A stretch of DNA of 64,000 nucleotides from Streptomyces camelliae (lineage in GTDB: Bacteria > Actinomycetota > Actinomycetes > Streptomycetales > Streptomycetaceae): the NCBI RefSeq assembly GCF_027625935.1, contig NZ_CP115300.1:372001-436000 (forward strand). The letters are read 5' to 3'. Shown piece by piece: positions 54,691 to 62,739 of the stretch. Within the stretch, counting starts at the first letter, position 1. Each line of letters begins with the position of its first letter. The notes beneath the pieces are model-generated. The model ran no database searches, was not told where the DNA came from, and worked only from the letters and a program-made list of their open reading frames with translations. The translations under genes and the position numbers were made by a program.

Positions 54691-54884
54691 TGCACGGGGT
54701 CTGTGACGGGTGCATGCCAGAGCTGGATCAGGTGGCGTTCTCCGTGATCCCCGATGCCCGGGCCGGGATCGTCGGTGTGGCAGTACAGGCGCATGCGTAC
54801 CCAGACACCGCCGTCGGCGGGGGGCGGCATCTCCAGGGGCGGTTCCTCTGCGGGCCTGGCGTCCCAGTCGGGTACTCGTCGCAC
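54691..54884 (-). pseudogene. N-terminal remnant of an unidentified gene
   Basis: The minus-strand frame from 54884 reads MRRVPDWDARPAEEPPLEMP, GVWVRMRLYCHTDDPGPGIG and HGERHLIQLWHAPVTDPVHP, which looks like a real protein start, and then runs into the transposase remnant. No family recognised. Confidence 0.4.
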
Positions 54885-54935
54885 GAGGTGCGGCTGGCGC
54901 GCTGCATGTCCGGCGGCGCGTTCGGCTTGCGGTCA

Positions 54936-55523
54936 CTACTGTCCGCCTGCACTCGGCGCGGCCGCCCGCCGGCCCCATGGCTTGAAGACCGACAGGATGA
55001 CGTTGGCGAGATACAGCAGGAGCGCGACGGCCGGAACGATCACCATGTTGTAGCGGATGAAACCCAGATCCATGGCTGAGATGGGGCCCACAGGATGCCG
55101 GGCCACGGCGTCGACCGCGTCGTGCAGTCTGGCGGTGAGGGCGAAAATCGAGGCCACCGTCGCCGCCAGGGTCAGCCAGAACTTGGCACTGACCCAGTAG
55201 TACCGAAACAGGCCCCACGACGTGCCGAGCGCCAGCACCACACCGCTGGCCAACGTGAGCAGGCTCAGCGGGATGATCAGAACATCCCCCAGCATTCCCA
55301 TCGCCCGGTAGGCGGTGCGCAGGGTGTCGGCGTTGTTCGTCGCCAGCGCCGTCGTCGCGAGGGTGAGCAGGCAGAGCATCAGGGCCAGCCAGCTGACAGA
55401 AACGACCACATGCACGACGACCATGCTCTTACGGGCCTTCTGAGGCAACCGGTGGCCTGAGCGCCGTAGGGCGCCATGGCCGGCGGGCCTCGTCACCGTC
55501 GACGGTTCGGCGGAAGGGGGCAT
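54936..55523 (-). CDS. Integral membrane protein (four helices)
   Basis: The 195-residue protein has four hydrophobic segments at about residues 36-58, 78-100, 108-130 and 158-180 (for example VVHVVVSVSWLALMLCLLTL and NMVIVPAVALLLYLANVIL). A His in VVVHVVVSVSW near the first helix and the overall pattern recall small DUF2269-like membrane proteins. The first about 33 residues are Pro/Arg-rich and the true start may be the internal ATG near residue 34. Function unknown. Confidence 0.75.
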   Translation of the reverse strand: MPPSAEPSTVTRPAGHGALRRSGHRLPQKARKSMVVVHVVVSVSWLALMLCLLTLATTALATNNADTLRTAYRAMGMLGDVLIIPLSLLTLASGVVLALGTSWGLFRYYWVSAKFWLTLAATVASIFALTARLHDAVDAVARHPVGPISAMDLGFIRYNMVIVPAVALLLYLANVILSVFKPWGRRAAAPSAGGQ

Positions 55524-55795
55524 GTATGCCTCAATCAGGTCGGGATCACATGTACGCGGCCAGGCTCTTCCCCGCGACCGTCCGGAACGTCCGCCGGTGG
55601 GAGTAACTCCCGCTGCTCCGGCGGGAGTACGGTCGTAGCTTCGAGCGGTTCACCGGAGGATCTGTACGCCCCCGGGAGTACGTCGACGGCCTTCCTGCGC
55701 GGGACGTCCGGCAAGAACCGCTCTGTGAGGGTGAAGGCGCCGGGGCCAGGACTTGCGCTCCGTCGCCACCACAATCCTCGGGAGGGTCCGTCTCC

Positions 55796-56515
55796 GTGAC
55801 CACTGCCACGCTCACTCGCACAAACGCCCATCGCCGGGACTTCGGCGTCCTGTCAGGTGTGCTGTACGCCTTGTTCTTCGTCGCCAGTATCGTCATCGCC
55901 GGGGCGCTGGGCCCGTCCGGCACGGTAACGCCGTACTCCAGCGACGCCGAAGTGCAGGCCTACCGGCTGAAGGATCCAGCCACGCTGGAGGATCTCTTCC
56001 GCATGCTCGGCCTGCTCCAGGGGCTGTCCGCTCTCGCGCTGCTGGCGTTCGTCCCCTGTCTGACCTCGTTCGTACGCAGGTATGGCAGCGATGTCCGGGC
56101 GGGCGTGGTCCGCGCGCTGGCCACCGTCGCCGGAGCGCTCCTTCTGCTCTCGGCGAGTACCAGCTGGGTTCTGGCGCAGATCGGCTCCAGGGCGGAGCTG
56201 TCCACGTATCGGGCCGTCTCAGATCTGTCCTTCATCACCGGTGCAGGCCCGGCCATCGCCGCCCTTGGCGTGGCGGTCTTCCTGGTCGCCGCGACAGGCC
56301 GCGCCATCCACGCCCTGCCCGCTTGGGTCGCCTGGAGCGGCATGATGATCGGGGCGGCCGGCGTGCTGTCGATGAGCTCGCTCGTCGCCGAAGGCGGCTC
56401 TGTGTTCATCCCGGTCGGCCGCTTCCTCGGCTTCGCCTGGTTCGTCGCCCTCAGCGTGGTGTTGTGGGGGCGCGGCCGGCGAGCGGATGATCTCAGCAGT
56501 ACTGGCAAGCCGTAG
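55796..56515 (+). CDS. Integral membrane protein, DUF4386-like
   Basis: The 239-residue protein from GTG 55796 has about six hydrophobic segments (for example GVLYALFFVASIVIAGALG, AGALLLLSASTSWVLAQIG, FLGFAWFVALSVVLWGRG). The topology resembles DUF4386-type membrane proteins. The 272 bases before it contain a plus-strand trace (MYAARLFPATVRNVRRWE) with a stop, possibly gene debris. Function unknown; it is divergent from the membrane protein at 54936. Confidence 0.75.
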   Translation: MTTATLTRTNAHRRDFGVLSGVLYALFFVASIVIAGALGPSGTVTPYSSDAEVQAYRLKDPATLEDLFRMLGLLQGLSALALLAFVPCLTSFVRRYGSDVRAGVVRALATVAGALLLLSASTSWVLAQIGSRAELSTYRAVSDLSFITGAGPAIAALGVAVFLVAATGRAIHALPAWVAWSGMMIGAAGVLSMSSLVAEGGSVFIPVGRFLGFAWFVALSVVLWGRGRRADDLSSTGKP

Positions 56516-56612
56516 CGTCCGTCGAAGACCCGGGCCAGGACGCACATCACCGCACGGATTCACCGGCCTACGGCACAAGCACACCTCAGGGGGGCCGGGT
56601 CACCGCCACCCT

Positions 56613-56937
56613 GCGATCTCGTGCCGGGCTGTACGACGAGCGGGCTTTGGCGCTGCCGCTCTCATAGCACGAATCCGTCGTGGCTTTCGTAGCGACACGC
56701 AGCCGACAGGGGGTGAGCAGGCGTCAGTAGATCATCCAGGAGGGCTAATGGTCATTCAATATGCCTGGTCTTCGAGGGGCTTCACATCCTGACGAGACAG
56801 CAGGCAGAGCCGTAAATACCTCGATCGGCCCCCTGTCGCGAGTCTTTCGATATGACCGATATGACAGGTGCGAGTACGTTTGGTCGCAGTCGGCTGACGA
56901 GCCGACATCTCCGAGATATCCAGACAGGAGAAGCGAC
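56613..56937 (+). promoter_or_regulatory. Upstream region shared with the paralogue at 19433
   Basis: See 19107-19432: the blocks GCGATCTCGTGCCGG, CGTCAGTAGATCA, AGTCTTTCGATATGAC plus a second GATATGAC, and GAGTACGTTT are all present with distances to the start codon that differ by only 1-2 bases. Confidence 0.7.
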
Positions 56938-57588
56938 ATGAAGCTCGCTCGTTCCACCATGGTGACCGCAGGTGTCTCAGCCGCCGCAGCGCTCGCCGTG
57001 ACCGGCATCACCTACGCCTCGGCGGCCCCCGCCCAGGCACCCCAGGCGGTCCCGGCCGCTGCCGCCCCGGCCGCCGCCCCGGCAGCCCCCCTCAGCAGCG
57101 ACCCCGGACAGGGCAAGAGCAACAACAACGGCAACAACAACGAAGGGCAGGGCAAGGGCAACGAAGGCAAGGGCAACGAAGGCCGGCGCGAGGAAGGCAG
57201 GGGCCACGAGGAGCGCAGAGAGGAGGGCCGGATCGAGGTCAACGAGCGGTCCTACTCCGCCCACCCCGGTGACTGCATCACCGTCGTCAGCGGCCTGGGC
57301 GCCAAGACCCTGAACATCCGCAACGAAAGCCACAAGCGGGTAGAGGTCTTCCGCGGCGCGGTCTGCGACAACGGCGCCCCCATCGCCACCGTCGGCCCCC
57401 ACAGCTCCAGCTTCGGCGTCGACGACCTCCACACCAAGGCCGTCCACGTCAAGGAAGGCGTCGTCGCCAGCTTCCGCGTCGTCTGCGACGAACGCGGCGA
57501 GCGCGGCGAGCGTGGCGAGGGCGGCGAGCGCGGCGAGGGCGGCGAGCGCGGCGAGGGCGGCTGGGGCGGCGAGGGCGGCTGGGACTGA
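56938..57588 (+). CDS. Secreted two-Cys-domain protein with Gly/Arg/Glu repeats
   Basis: From ATG 56938 (after CAGGAGAAGCGAC) the protein has 216 residues: signal peptide (MKLARSTMVTAGVSAAAALA), Ala/Pro stretch, an Asn/Gly/Glu/Lys linker (NNNGNNNEGQGKGNEGKGNE), a basic-acidic EERREEGR block, and the same C-terminal domain as the 19433 product (SYSAHPGDCITVVSGLGAKT, VCDNGAPIATVGPHSSSFGV). It then adds a tail of repeated RGEGGE units ending GGWGGEGGWD, absent from the paralogue. Exported; function unknown. Confidence 0.8.
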   Translation: MKLARSTMVTAGVSAAAALAVTGITYASAAPAQAPQAVPAAAAPAAAPAAPLSSDPGQGKSNNNGNNNEGQGKGNEGKGNEGRREEGRGHEERREEGRIEVNERSYSAHPGDCITVVSGLGAKTLNIRNESHKRVEVFRGAVCDNGAPIATVGPHSSSFGVDDLHTKAVHVKEGVVASFRVVCDERGERGERGEGGERGEGGERGEGGWGGEGGWD

Positions 57589-57614
57589 CCCGAAACCCAC
57601 AGCACCACACGGGG

Positions 57615-57641
57615 CCCCGGCCCGCCGGAATCGGGCCGGGG
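57615..57641 (+). terminator. Hairpin terminator identical to that at 19957
   Basis: CCCCGGCCCG and CGGGCCGGGG around the loop CCGGAAT, base for base the same as 19957-19983. Confidence 0.75.
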
Positions 57642-57989
57642 ACACCCCAACCCCATTGTCTGACAACCCACGCGCCATGCACGCACCACCGGCCCGGACA
57701 CCAGAGGTCACACCCCTGGCGCCCGGGCCGGCGTCCTTCCTCCCATTGGCCGACCCACCTGGGGATATCCGCCCCGAACGCCTCCCGCGGGCACATCTCC
57801 CCGCACCCTCGGCACCCGTTTCCCTCCCGGCGATTCCCCACCCCCGAACGGGTGAGAAAGGGCGGAACCCGCTCGCCAGGAGGCCGGCCCGGGGCCCAGG
57901 GCACGTGCAACCAATCGGCCGGTTATACGGGGTTGTGGTGCGGCGCCTGTCGGACCAGGTGACTCCCCGGCTGGTCGACATCGGCACAG
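57642..57989. other. Intergenic stretch, nothing recognised
   Basis: Pro-rich frames without motifs. It separates the secreted-protein terminator from TetR debris. Confidence 0.4.
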
Positions 57990-58310
57990 GAAAGCACGTG
58001 GTCGCAAAAGCAGCGACGCTGACCGAGAGGGGGCCCCGCAGCGATCACGCTGCACGCCATCGCACGCGGGATGGGTATGACCCCCAACGCCATCTACGGC
58101 TACTTCGCCACCCGGGCGGACAGCGACTTCCAGTGGTCCGACTGCGACTCCGCGCTCCTCGACGAGGTCCGCCCGGCCCTGCCCGGCCTCCCCCTGCCGC
58201 CGTTGCGCTCGCTCTGGGGCACATGCACGGCCTGGTGATGCTGGAGATCCACGGACACCTACGCGGCGGGACGAAGAGCACGGACAAGCTCGCCCGGGAG
58301 GAACTCGCCG
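57990..58310 (+). pseudogene. TetR-family regulator remnant, internally deleted
   Basis: The plus strand has AAITLHAIARGMGMTPNAIY and GYFATRADSDF (the helix-turn-helix), then in another frame MHGLVMLEIHGHLRGGTKST and DKLAREELAG (the C-terminal ligand domain). The two are joined by a shortened, frameshifted middle. Confidence 0.6.
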
Positions 58311-58561
58311 GCCGCCGGCCGCCGGGATGGTGAAAGGTCTTGCGGCTGTGGGAGCACCCTTTTGTTGTCGTAGCGTTCGCAGGCGGGTGAAGTCCGGTCT
58401 CTTGACGCCTGCCTGGCCAAGCACGACCTGCTGGAATGCATGCACCTGGCCTCTGGCTGCGCCCCATCCCGGCCGAGGAGAGCTGGTACGCAGGGGACGC
58501 CCCCGGCTTCGTCCCCTACCTACGCCCACCTGCACTGGCCCTGGCAGTGCCAGACAGCGGG

Positions 58562-58891
58562 TCATCTGACGTGGATCTCGGCGAGCTGGAGGCGGTACTT
58601 GGTGGTCTCGTCGGCGGCCGACTTGCCGAGCTTCGTGGCCTTCAGGCGCACATAACGGCCGGTTGCTGAGGTGAGGGTGTAAATCTGGGCTGCGCTGCCG
58701 GGGTCGGGCTCGGCGGTGACGGTGCGCACGGTGGTGTAGGAGGTGGCGCCGTCAGCGCGGGTCTGGATCGTGAAGTCGACCGGGAAGCCGGCCGTGCCAC
58801 CGTCGGCCGCCGGTGTGTCGGTCCGCGGGAAGAGGCGTACGGCATCGAGGTCGGTGTCGGCGCCGAGGTCGATCTCCACCCAGACGGGGTT
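58562..58891 (-). pseudogene. 3' half of a discoidin-domain gene split by the ISKra4 element
   Basis: The frame reads NPVWVEIDLGADTDLDAVRL, FPRTDTPAADGGTAGFPVDF, YTTVRTVTAEPDPGS and ends YVRLKATKLGKSAADETTKY, RLQLAEIHVR, the second half of an F5/8 type C (discoidin) domain. It continues in frame from the 5' half at 62101-62589 once the 3209-bp element and one copy of the 9-bp duplication are removed. As it stands it has no start. Confidence 0.85.
58883..58891. repeat. Target-site duplication, left copy
   Basis: GACGGGGTT, repeated exactly at 62101-62109. Confidence 0.85.
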
Positions 58892-58910
58892 GGGTGCAGC
58901 TCGGATGAAG
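58892..58910. repeat. Left terminal inverted repeat
   Basis: GGGTGCAGCTCGGATGAAG; pairs with the right repeat at 14 of 19 positions, with the outer six bases and the inner TGAAG identical. Confidence 0.8.
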
Positions 58911-58931
58911 TGATCGTTCGGGCAGGTTTCG

Positions 58932-59780
58932 TCAGGTCGTGGCTGAGCGCCATAGCCAGCGGAGCGCATCGGGGAGTAGGACTCCGCCGTGGTTGGGGCT
59001 GTGGCCACCGTCGCCGAGGACGAGACGGAAGTCGTAGCCTGCTTCCGCGAGAGCGGCTGCCACACGCAGATTGCTGGCGAGCCAGTTCCTTTCGGGCCCG
59101 TTCCAGTTGAGGTCGCGGTGGCCTGCTTGCATGAAGATGCGCAGTGGTTTGCGGGGGGCGTTGGGGATCAGGGCAGGGTACGGGTTTCCGTTCGGCATCT
59201 GCGTGAAGCTGGAGAGGTAGCAGATGACTCGCCGGAACTTGTCCGGGCGCATCCACGCAGCCGTGAAGGCGCAGTTGCCGCCGCTGCTGCCACCGCAGAT
59301 GCCCCATTGGCCGGCGTCCTCGGCGATCGAGTAGCGCCGTGTGACCTCGGGGATGATCTCAGTCAGGAGAAAGGTGACGTAACGGTCGTCGAACGCGTCG
59401 TACTCGGCGTTGCGGTTCTTCGATTGTTCGGCGTTCTTGAGGACGCCGGGATCGACGAAGACGCCGATAGTGACCGGGATCTCGCCACGGTGGATGAGGT
59501 TGTCCAACACGATGGCCCCGCGGACCTCCCCGTCCGGGTCCAGGTACCACCATCCGTCCTGGAACACCATCAGCGACGCGGGTTCGCAGGGGTCGTATTG
59601 CGCGGGCACGTGAACCCAGTACCGCCTCGTGGTGCCGGGGTAGATCGTACTCTCGCACCAGTCGAACTCCACGGTCGAGCCTGCGGGGACGCCCGGCTGT
59701 ATATCCGAATCGGGCCCGTAGGCGTAGCGAACGTCTTGCTGGTCGATGGGGAGCGGACGAAAGGGCAGCTCGATGGTCAC
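58932..59780 (-). CDS. Esterase D/enterochelin-esterase-type hydrolase, cargo of the element
   Basis: The 282-residue protein has an N-terminal beta-rich cap (FDWCESTIYPGTTRRYWVHV) and an alpha/beta-hydrolase domain: ASLMVFQDGWWYLDPDG, the nucleophile elbow CGGSSGGNCAF (Ser about residue 172), acid region, and the terminal His in GDGGHSPNHGG. It belongs to the putative-esterase family (Fes/EstD-like). No clear signal peptide. The stop lies 40 bases from the left end of the element and the start is 73 bases after the transposase stop, so it could be cotranscribed with it. It looks fully intact. Confidence 0.85.
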   Translation of the reverse strand: MTIELPFRPLPIDQQDVRYAYGPDSDIQPGVPAGSTVEFDWCESTIYPGTTRRYWVHVPAQYDPCEPASLMVFQDGWWYLDPDGEVRGAIVLDNLIHRGEIPVTIGVFVDPGVLKNAEQSKNRNAEYDAFDDRYVTFLLTEIIPEVTRRYSIAEDAGQWGICGGSSGGNCAFTAAWMRPDKFRRVICYLSSFTQMPNGNPYPALIPNAPRKPLRIFMQAGHRDLNWNGPERNWLASNLRVAAALAEAGYDFRLVLGDGGHSPNHGGVLLPDALRWLWRSATT

Positions 59781-59853
59781 GTCCGCACCCTAGAGATGCT
59801 GTCCGATCGTCTCAAAGGGATTGTGTGCGGTTTGTTCGCAGCGACGGCCGCGA

Positions 59854-61386
59854 TCAAGAGGTGAGGGCGTAAGTTCGCTGGTCGGGGGTGGGGTAGAGGC
59901 GTTCGTGCTCGCGGGCGGCATGGTATCGCCAGTAGGGGTCGAGGTCGCCGTTGGAGACGACGGCACGCAGTCGCAGGACGGCTTCGGCTCCGGGAAGGCC
60001 CCAGCGGGCGCCGGTGATGCCGAGGCGGTCGGCGATCAGGTGGCGGCAGGCACCCTCCACCGCGCCGGTGGCGATCGGCCACCCGTTGTTGAGCGCGGTG
60101 TCGTAGTGAAGCTGGTCGAGATGCCCGGTCAGGTAGCGTTCGCAGGCGTCAACGGACTCGCGGCGGGAGGCCGGCAGGTGCTCCCGCTCCGCCTGGCCGG
60201 TCATCTCGGCGGCGACCCGGGCGGCGTGGCCTGCCAGGATCGAGGTCAGAGGGCCGGCTGCCCAGGACTCGGCCTCGGTGGTGCCGGGTTTGTGGAAGGC
60301 GTGGGCGGCGGCCCAGACGTACTCGGCAACGTGCACGAAGTCCAGCAGAACGTGGACCGTGACGCCGCGTCGGCCGGTCTCAGCTGCGATCAGGTCGAGC
60401 TGGTGACGGGCGCCGTCGACCACGACGACCCATGGCCGCAGGTGCTTCGGGTCGCGAGCCTCGGCCTGGTCGAAGGCATCGGCGATGACCTGCTCGGGTG
60501 GGCGGACCAGCGAAGCAGTGCACCACTTGCTCTGTGCCCTCGGCCCCGGACGGGCCGGGCGTTCCCCGCTTCGGCCGCCGGGCGGGTGGATCACATCATG
60601 CGGGCGCCTGGGTACCGGACGGGTATCGAAGACGCAGGCCACGGTCGCCATCCGCTCCCGGTTCGGCTTCTCGCCCGGCGCGAGCCGAGCGCGGTGGCCA
60701 CCGGCAGCTTTCTCGGCGGCCCGACGGGTCGCCTCCCGCAGGGCCGCCGGGCGCACGACCACGCCCTTGCCGTCCACCTGGACCACCAGTGGCATCTCGC
60801 GGCTGCACGGGACCGGGATCATGGTCCGGTAGAAGCTGTCGACGTCGACCGCGGCGGCGACCACGAGCTCTTCGAGTCTGCGCTTGCCGAGCACGTTCCC
60901 GCAGCGGCGTGTCACTGCATCGTGGGCCTGGTCGAACGAGCCGCGGACGGCTTCGGTCACCGCGAGCCGTCGTAATCCCGTCGAGTGCCGGCCCACCGGC
61001 AGCGACAGCACAGCGTCGGCACGGTGGACGTTGCTCACACCCTGGCCCCGGTGGGCGACCCGGGTGACCCGGACCATTCCGAACACGCTGGCCAGCCAGC
61101 GCGGGTGCCCGGTTTCGCGCCAGGGCCGCACCTGGCCTTCCGGCCCCACCACGACCTGCCGGGCACCGGAACGCATCTGCTCCTCCTCCCGCATCGCGCG
61201 CAGGTCGAGGTGATCCTGCAGCAGCAGGCGAAGCAGTTCCCGCCCCGCCAGGTCGAGGTATTCCTCCAGGTCAGTGTGGGTCCACGTGCCCGCATCGCTG
61301 CCCGACAGGATGGTGGTCAGCGACTCGAAGGCGCTGAGGGAGTCAGCAAAGGGGTCAGCGGTGGCATGCGTGTCGTACGGTGTCAT
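59854..61386 (-). CDS. ISKra4-family transposase
   Basis: From ATG 61386 the protein has 510 residues. DDE-type landmarks are the first Asp in LVVQVDGKGVVVRP (about residue 215), the second in the segment VVVVDGARHQLDL with LLDFVHVAEYVWAAAHAF, and the Glu in NNGWPIATGAVEGACRHLIA, as in ISKra4 transposases. N- and C-terminal regions are complete (DLEEYLDLAGRELLRLLLQD near the start, YWRYHAAREHERLYPTPDQR at the end). It should be active as far as can be judged. An in-frame upstream extension exists but overlaps the accessory gene. Confidence 0.92.
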   Translation of the reverse strand: MTPYDTHATADPFADSLSAFESLTTILSGSDAGTWTHTDLEEYLDLAGRELLRLLLQDHLDLRAMREEEQMRSGARQVVVGPEGQVRPWRETGHPRWLASVFGMVRVTRVAHRGQGVSNVHRADAVLSLPVGRHSTGLRRLAVTEAVRGSFDQAHDAVTRRCGNVLGKRRLEELVVAAAVDVDSFYRTMIPVPCSREMPLVVQVDGKGVVVRPAALREATRRAAEKAAGGHRARLAPGEKPNRERMATVACVFDTRPVPRRPHDVIHPPGGRSGERPARPGPRAQSKWCTASLVRPPEQVIADAFDQAEARDPKHLRPWVVVVDGARHQLDLIAAETGRRGVTVHVLLDFVHVAEYVWAAAHAFHKPGTTEAESWAAGPLTSILAGHAARVAAEMTGQAEREHLPASRRESVDACERYLTGHLDQLHYDTALNNGWPIATGAVEGACRHLIADRLGITGARWGLPGAEAVLRLRAVVSNGDLDPYWRYHAAREHERLYPTPDQRTYALTS

Positions 61387-61456
61387 CTCCAGGGCTCTTC
61401 CCGTCCAGCATCGATTGGGTCGCACCTTCGAATGTAGGCGCGGAAGAGCCCTGTTA

Positions 61457-61771
61457 TTAACGGGAGTTGGGCGAAACGCCACCTCGGCGCCGGGCCGGGG
61501 TGAACAGGCCGGGGACATCCTCGTCCAGCCAGCCCCATTCCACCAGCCGCTTCAACTTCGACCGGGTGCCCTCGATCTTCCCCGTATCGGCGGGCAGCCC
61601 GATCCTGGGCACGATCTGCTTGGCGCGGACCGGCCCCGGCGCGTCCGCCACCACCTCCATGATGTCCCGATACACCTGCAGCAGGACCTCCGTCCCCATC
61701 CCGGGCTGCCAGTTCGGCACCGTCAGCACCCCGATGACCTGCCGCTCGGCCCCCGCATACGCAGACGCCAC
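61457..61771 (-). CDS. Winged-helix accessory protein of the ISKra4 element
   Basis: The 104-residue protein from GTG 61771 (LTVPNWQPGMGTEVLLQVYR, DIMEVVADAPGPVRAKQIVP, RIGLPADTGKIEGTRSKLKR, LVEWGWLDEDVPGLFTPARR) has a winged-helix-like arrangement. It is the kind of small protein often encoded upstream of this transposase in Streptomyces and may act as a regulator or cofactor of transposition. Its start is three bases after the stop of the coiled-coil gene. Confidence 0.75.
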   Translation of the reverse strand: MASAYAGAERQVIGVLTVPNWQPGMGTEVLLQVYRDIMEVVADAPGPVRAKQIVPRIGLPADTGKIEGTRSKLKRLVEWGWLDEDVPGLFTPARRRGGVSPNSR

Positions 61772-61999
61772 TTAATCACCCACGCTCGGCCGGGCGCTAT
61801 CCACCGCGACCGCCGACTTCTCCGGGGTCATCTCCGCGAGGACCTCGGCGATCGTCTCCCGCGCGATCCGCAACCGCTCCAGGCTCTCCCGTGCCAGTTC
61901 CAGCTTCCCGGACAGCTCGGCGACCTCGGCTTCCAGCTCCTCCACCCGAACCCGGGCAGCTGCTTCGCGTGCTTCCAACTCCTCGAACAGCGAACCCAT
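61772..61999 (-). CDS. Coiled-coil accessory protein of the ISKra4 element
   Basis: From ATG 61999 (preceded by GGAGGGGGTGGCGG) the protein has 75 residues, nearly all in one predicted coiled coil (MGSLFEELEAREAAARVRVE, ELEAEVAELSGKLELARESL, RLRIARETIAEVLAEM). It probably pairs with the winged-helix protein. The start was set by the strong ribosome-binding site; a longer frame to 62074 starts in Trp/Arg-rich sequence. Confidence 0.75.
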   Translation of the reverse strand: MGSLFEELEAREAAARVRVEELEAEVAELSGKLELARESLERLRIARETIAEVLAEMTPEKSAVAVDSARPSVGD

Positions 62000-62081
62000 C
62001 CGCCACCCCCTCCACCACCACGGTAGAGACGAGCGGCCCCAAGTACAGCCCCGCTCAGCGTTCCTCCAGCTCAACCCTTCC

Positions 62082-62100
62082 CTTCAGAGGAACCGCACCC
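62082..62100. repeat. Right terminal inverted repeat
   Basis: Complement reads GGGTGCGGTTCCTCTGAAG inward; see the left repeat at 58892. Confidence 0.8.
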
Positions 62101-62109
62101 GACGGGGTT
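62101..62109. repeat. Target-site duplication, right copy
   Basis: GACGGGGTT, identical to 58883-58891. Confidence 0.85.
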
Positions 62110-62589
62110 CGTGCTGAGGTCCGGGGAAGGGAAGTCGTCGCTGGTGTGTTCCTTGACGCCGGCCACGCTGGTCAGGAGGCCGTCGGTCAGCCGGCTCCGG
62201 CCCCAGTCTCCGTTCTCCAGGCTGCTGTTGCTGGAAACGGGCCTGCCCAGGGCGACATCGTCAAGCCGGCCCGCGCCGGTGAATGTCCAGCTGCCCGGGA
62301 TGGTGCCGCTTCCGCTGAGGCCGACCCAGAATCCGGTCTGCTGGTCGCCGCCGCGGCAGGTGGCGGCCGGCTGGGTCCAGTTCACCGAGACCGAGGTGCA
62401 GGTTCCGTTGATGGCCGAGTAGCCGGAGCCGAAGTTGTAGGGGGGCTTGGCAGCCGCGGTGCTGGTTGTGGCCGCGCTCGTTGAGGCGTTGGCCAGGCCT
62501 GCCATCGCGCCCAGGAGAACGAACGCCGCCCCGCCGCTGACCGCCGCGAGCCGACAGGGGTGGTGGCGACCTCGGTGTTTTGTGGTCAA
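62101..62589 (-). pseudogene. 5' half of the split secreted discoidin gene, with a G1-peptidase-like start
   Basis: A TTG start at 62589 (GAAGGA nine bases upstream) gives a signal peptide (LTTKHRGRHHPCRLAAVSGG...GLANA), then GYSAINGTCTSVSVNWTQPA and ATC...GFWVGLSG, a piece like the N-terminus of G1-family glutamic peptidases, and then directly WTFTGAGRLDDVALGRPVSS, NSSLENGDWGRSRLTDGLLT, TSDDFPSPDLSTNPV, the first half of an F5/8 type C domain. The joint of peptidase-like and discoidin segments looks like a fusion. Restored, the protein would have about 269 residues. The frame now ends a few codons into the element. Confidence 0.8.
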
Positions 62590-62739
62590 GGGATGTGGTC
62601 CTTCGATCGATGACTGTGACAGGCGGGTCAACACGACGGTGTCGACCCGGTCCCCGTGAAGTGGTCGCGATGCGGCACAAGGTTGCCGCGAAGGGTGCGA
62701 ACCGAAGTCGCGTCGGACGCCAAGTCGCCATCGGCTCAC

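Larger units (their letters stand above)
58892..62100 (-). mobile_element. ISKra4-family element with an esterase passenger gene
   Basis: The 3209-bp element is bounded by imperfect inverted repeats: GGGTGCAGCTCGGATGAAG at 58892-58910 and, read inward, GGGTGCGGTTCCTCTGAAG from 62100 to 62082 (14 of 19 matching). It is flanked by the perfect duplication GACGGGGTT. All four genes run on the minus strand: coiled-coil protein, winged-helix protein, transposase, esterase. Removing the element restores the frame of the split discoidin gene, which fixes both ends. The first three genes are a usual set for Streptomyces ISKra4 elements; the esterase is extra. Confidence 0.88.
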
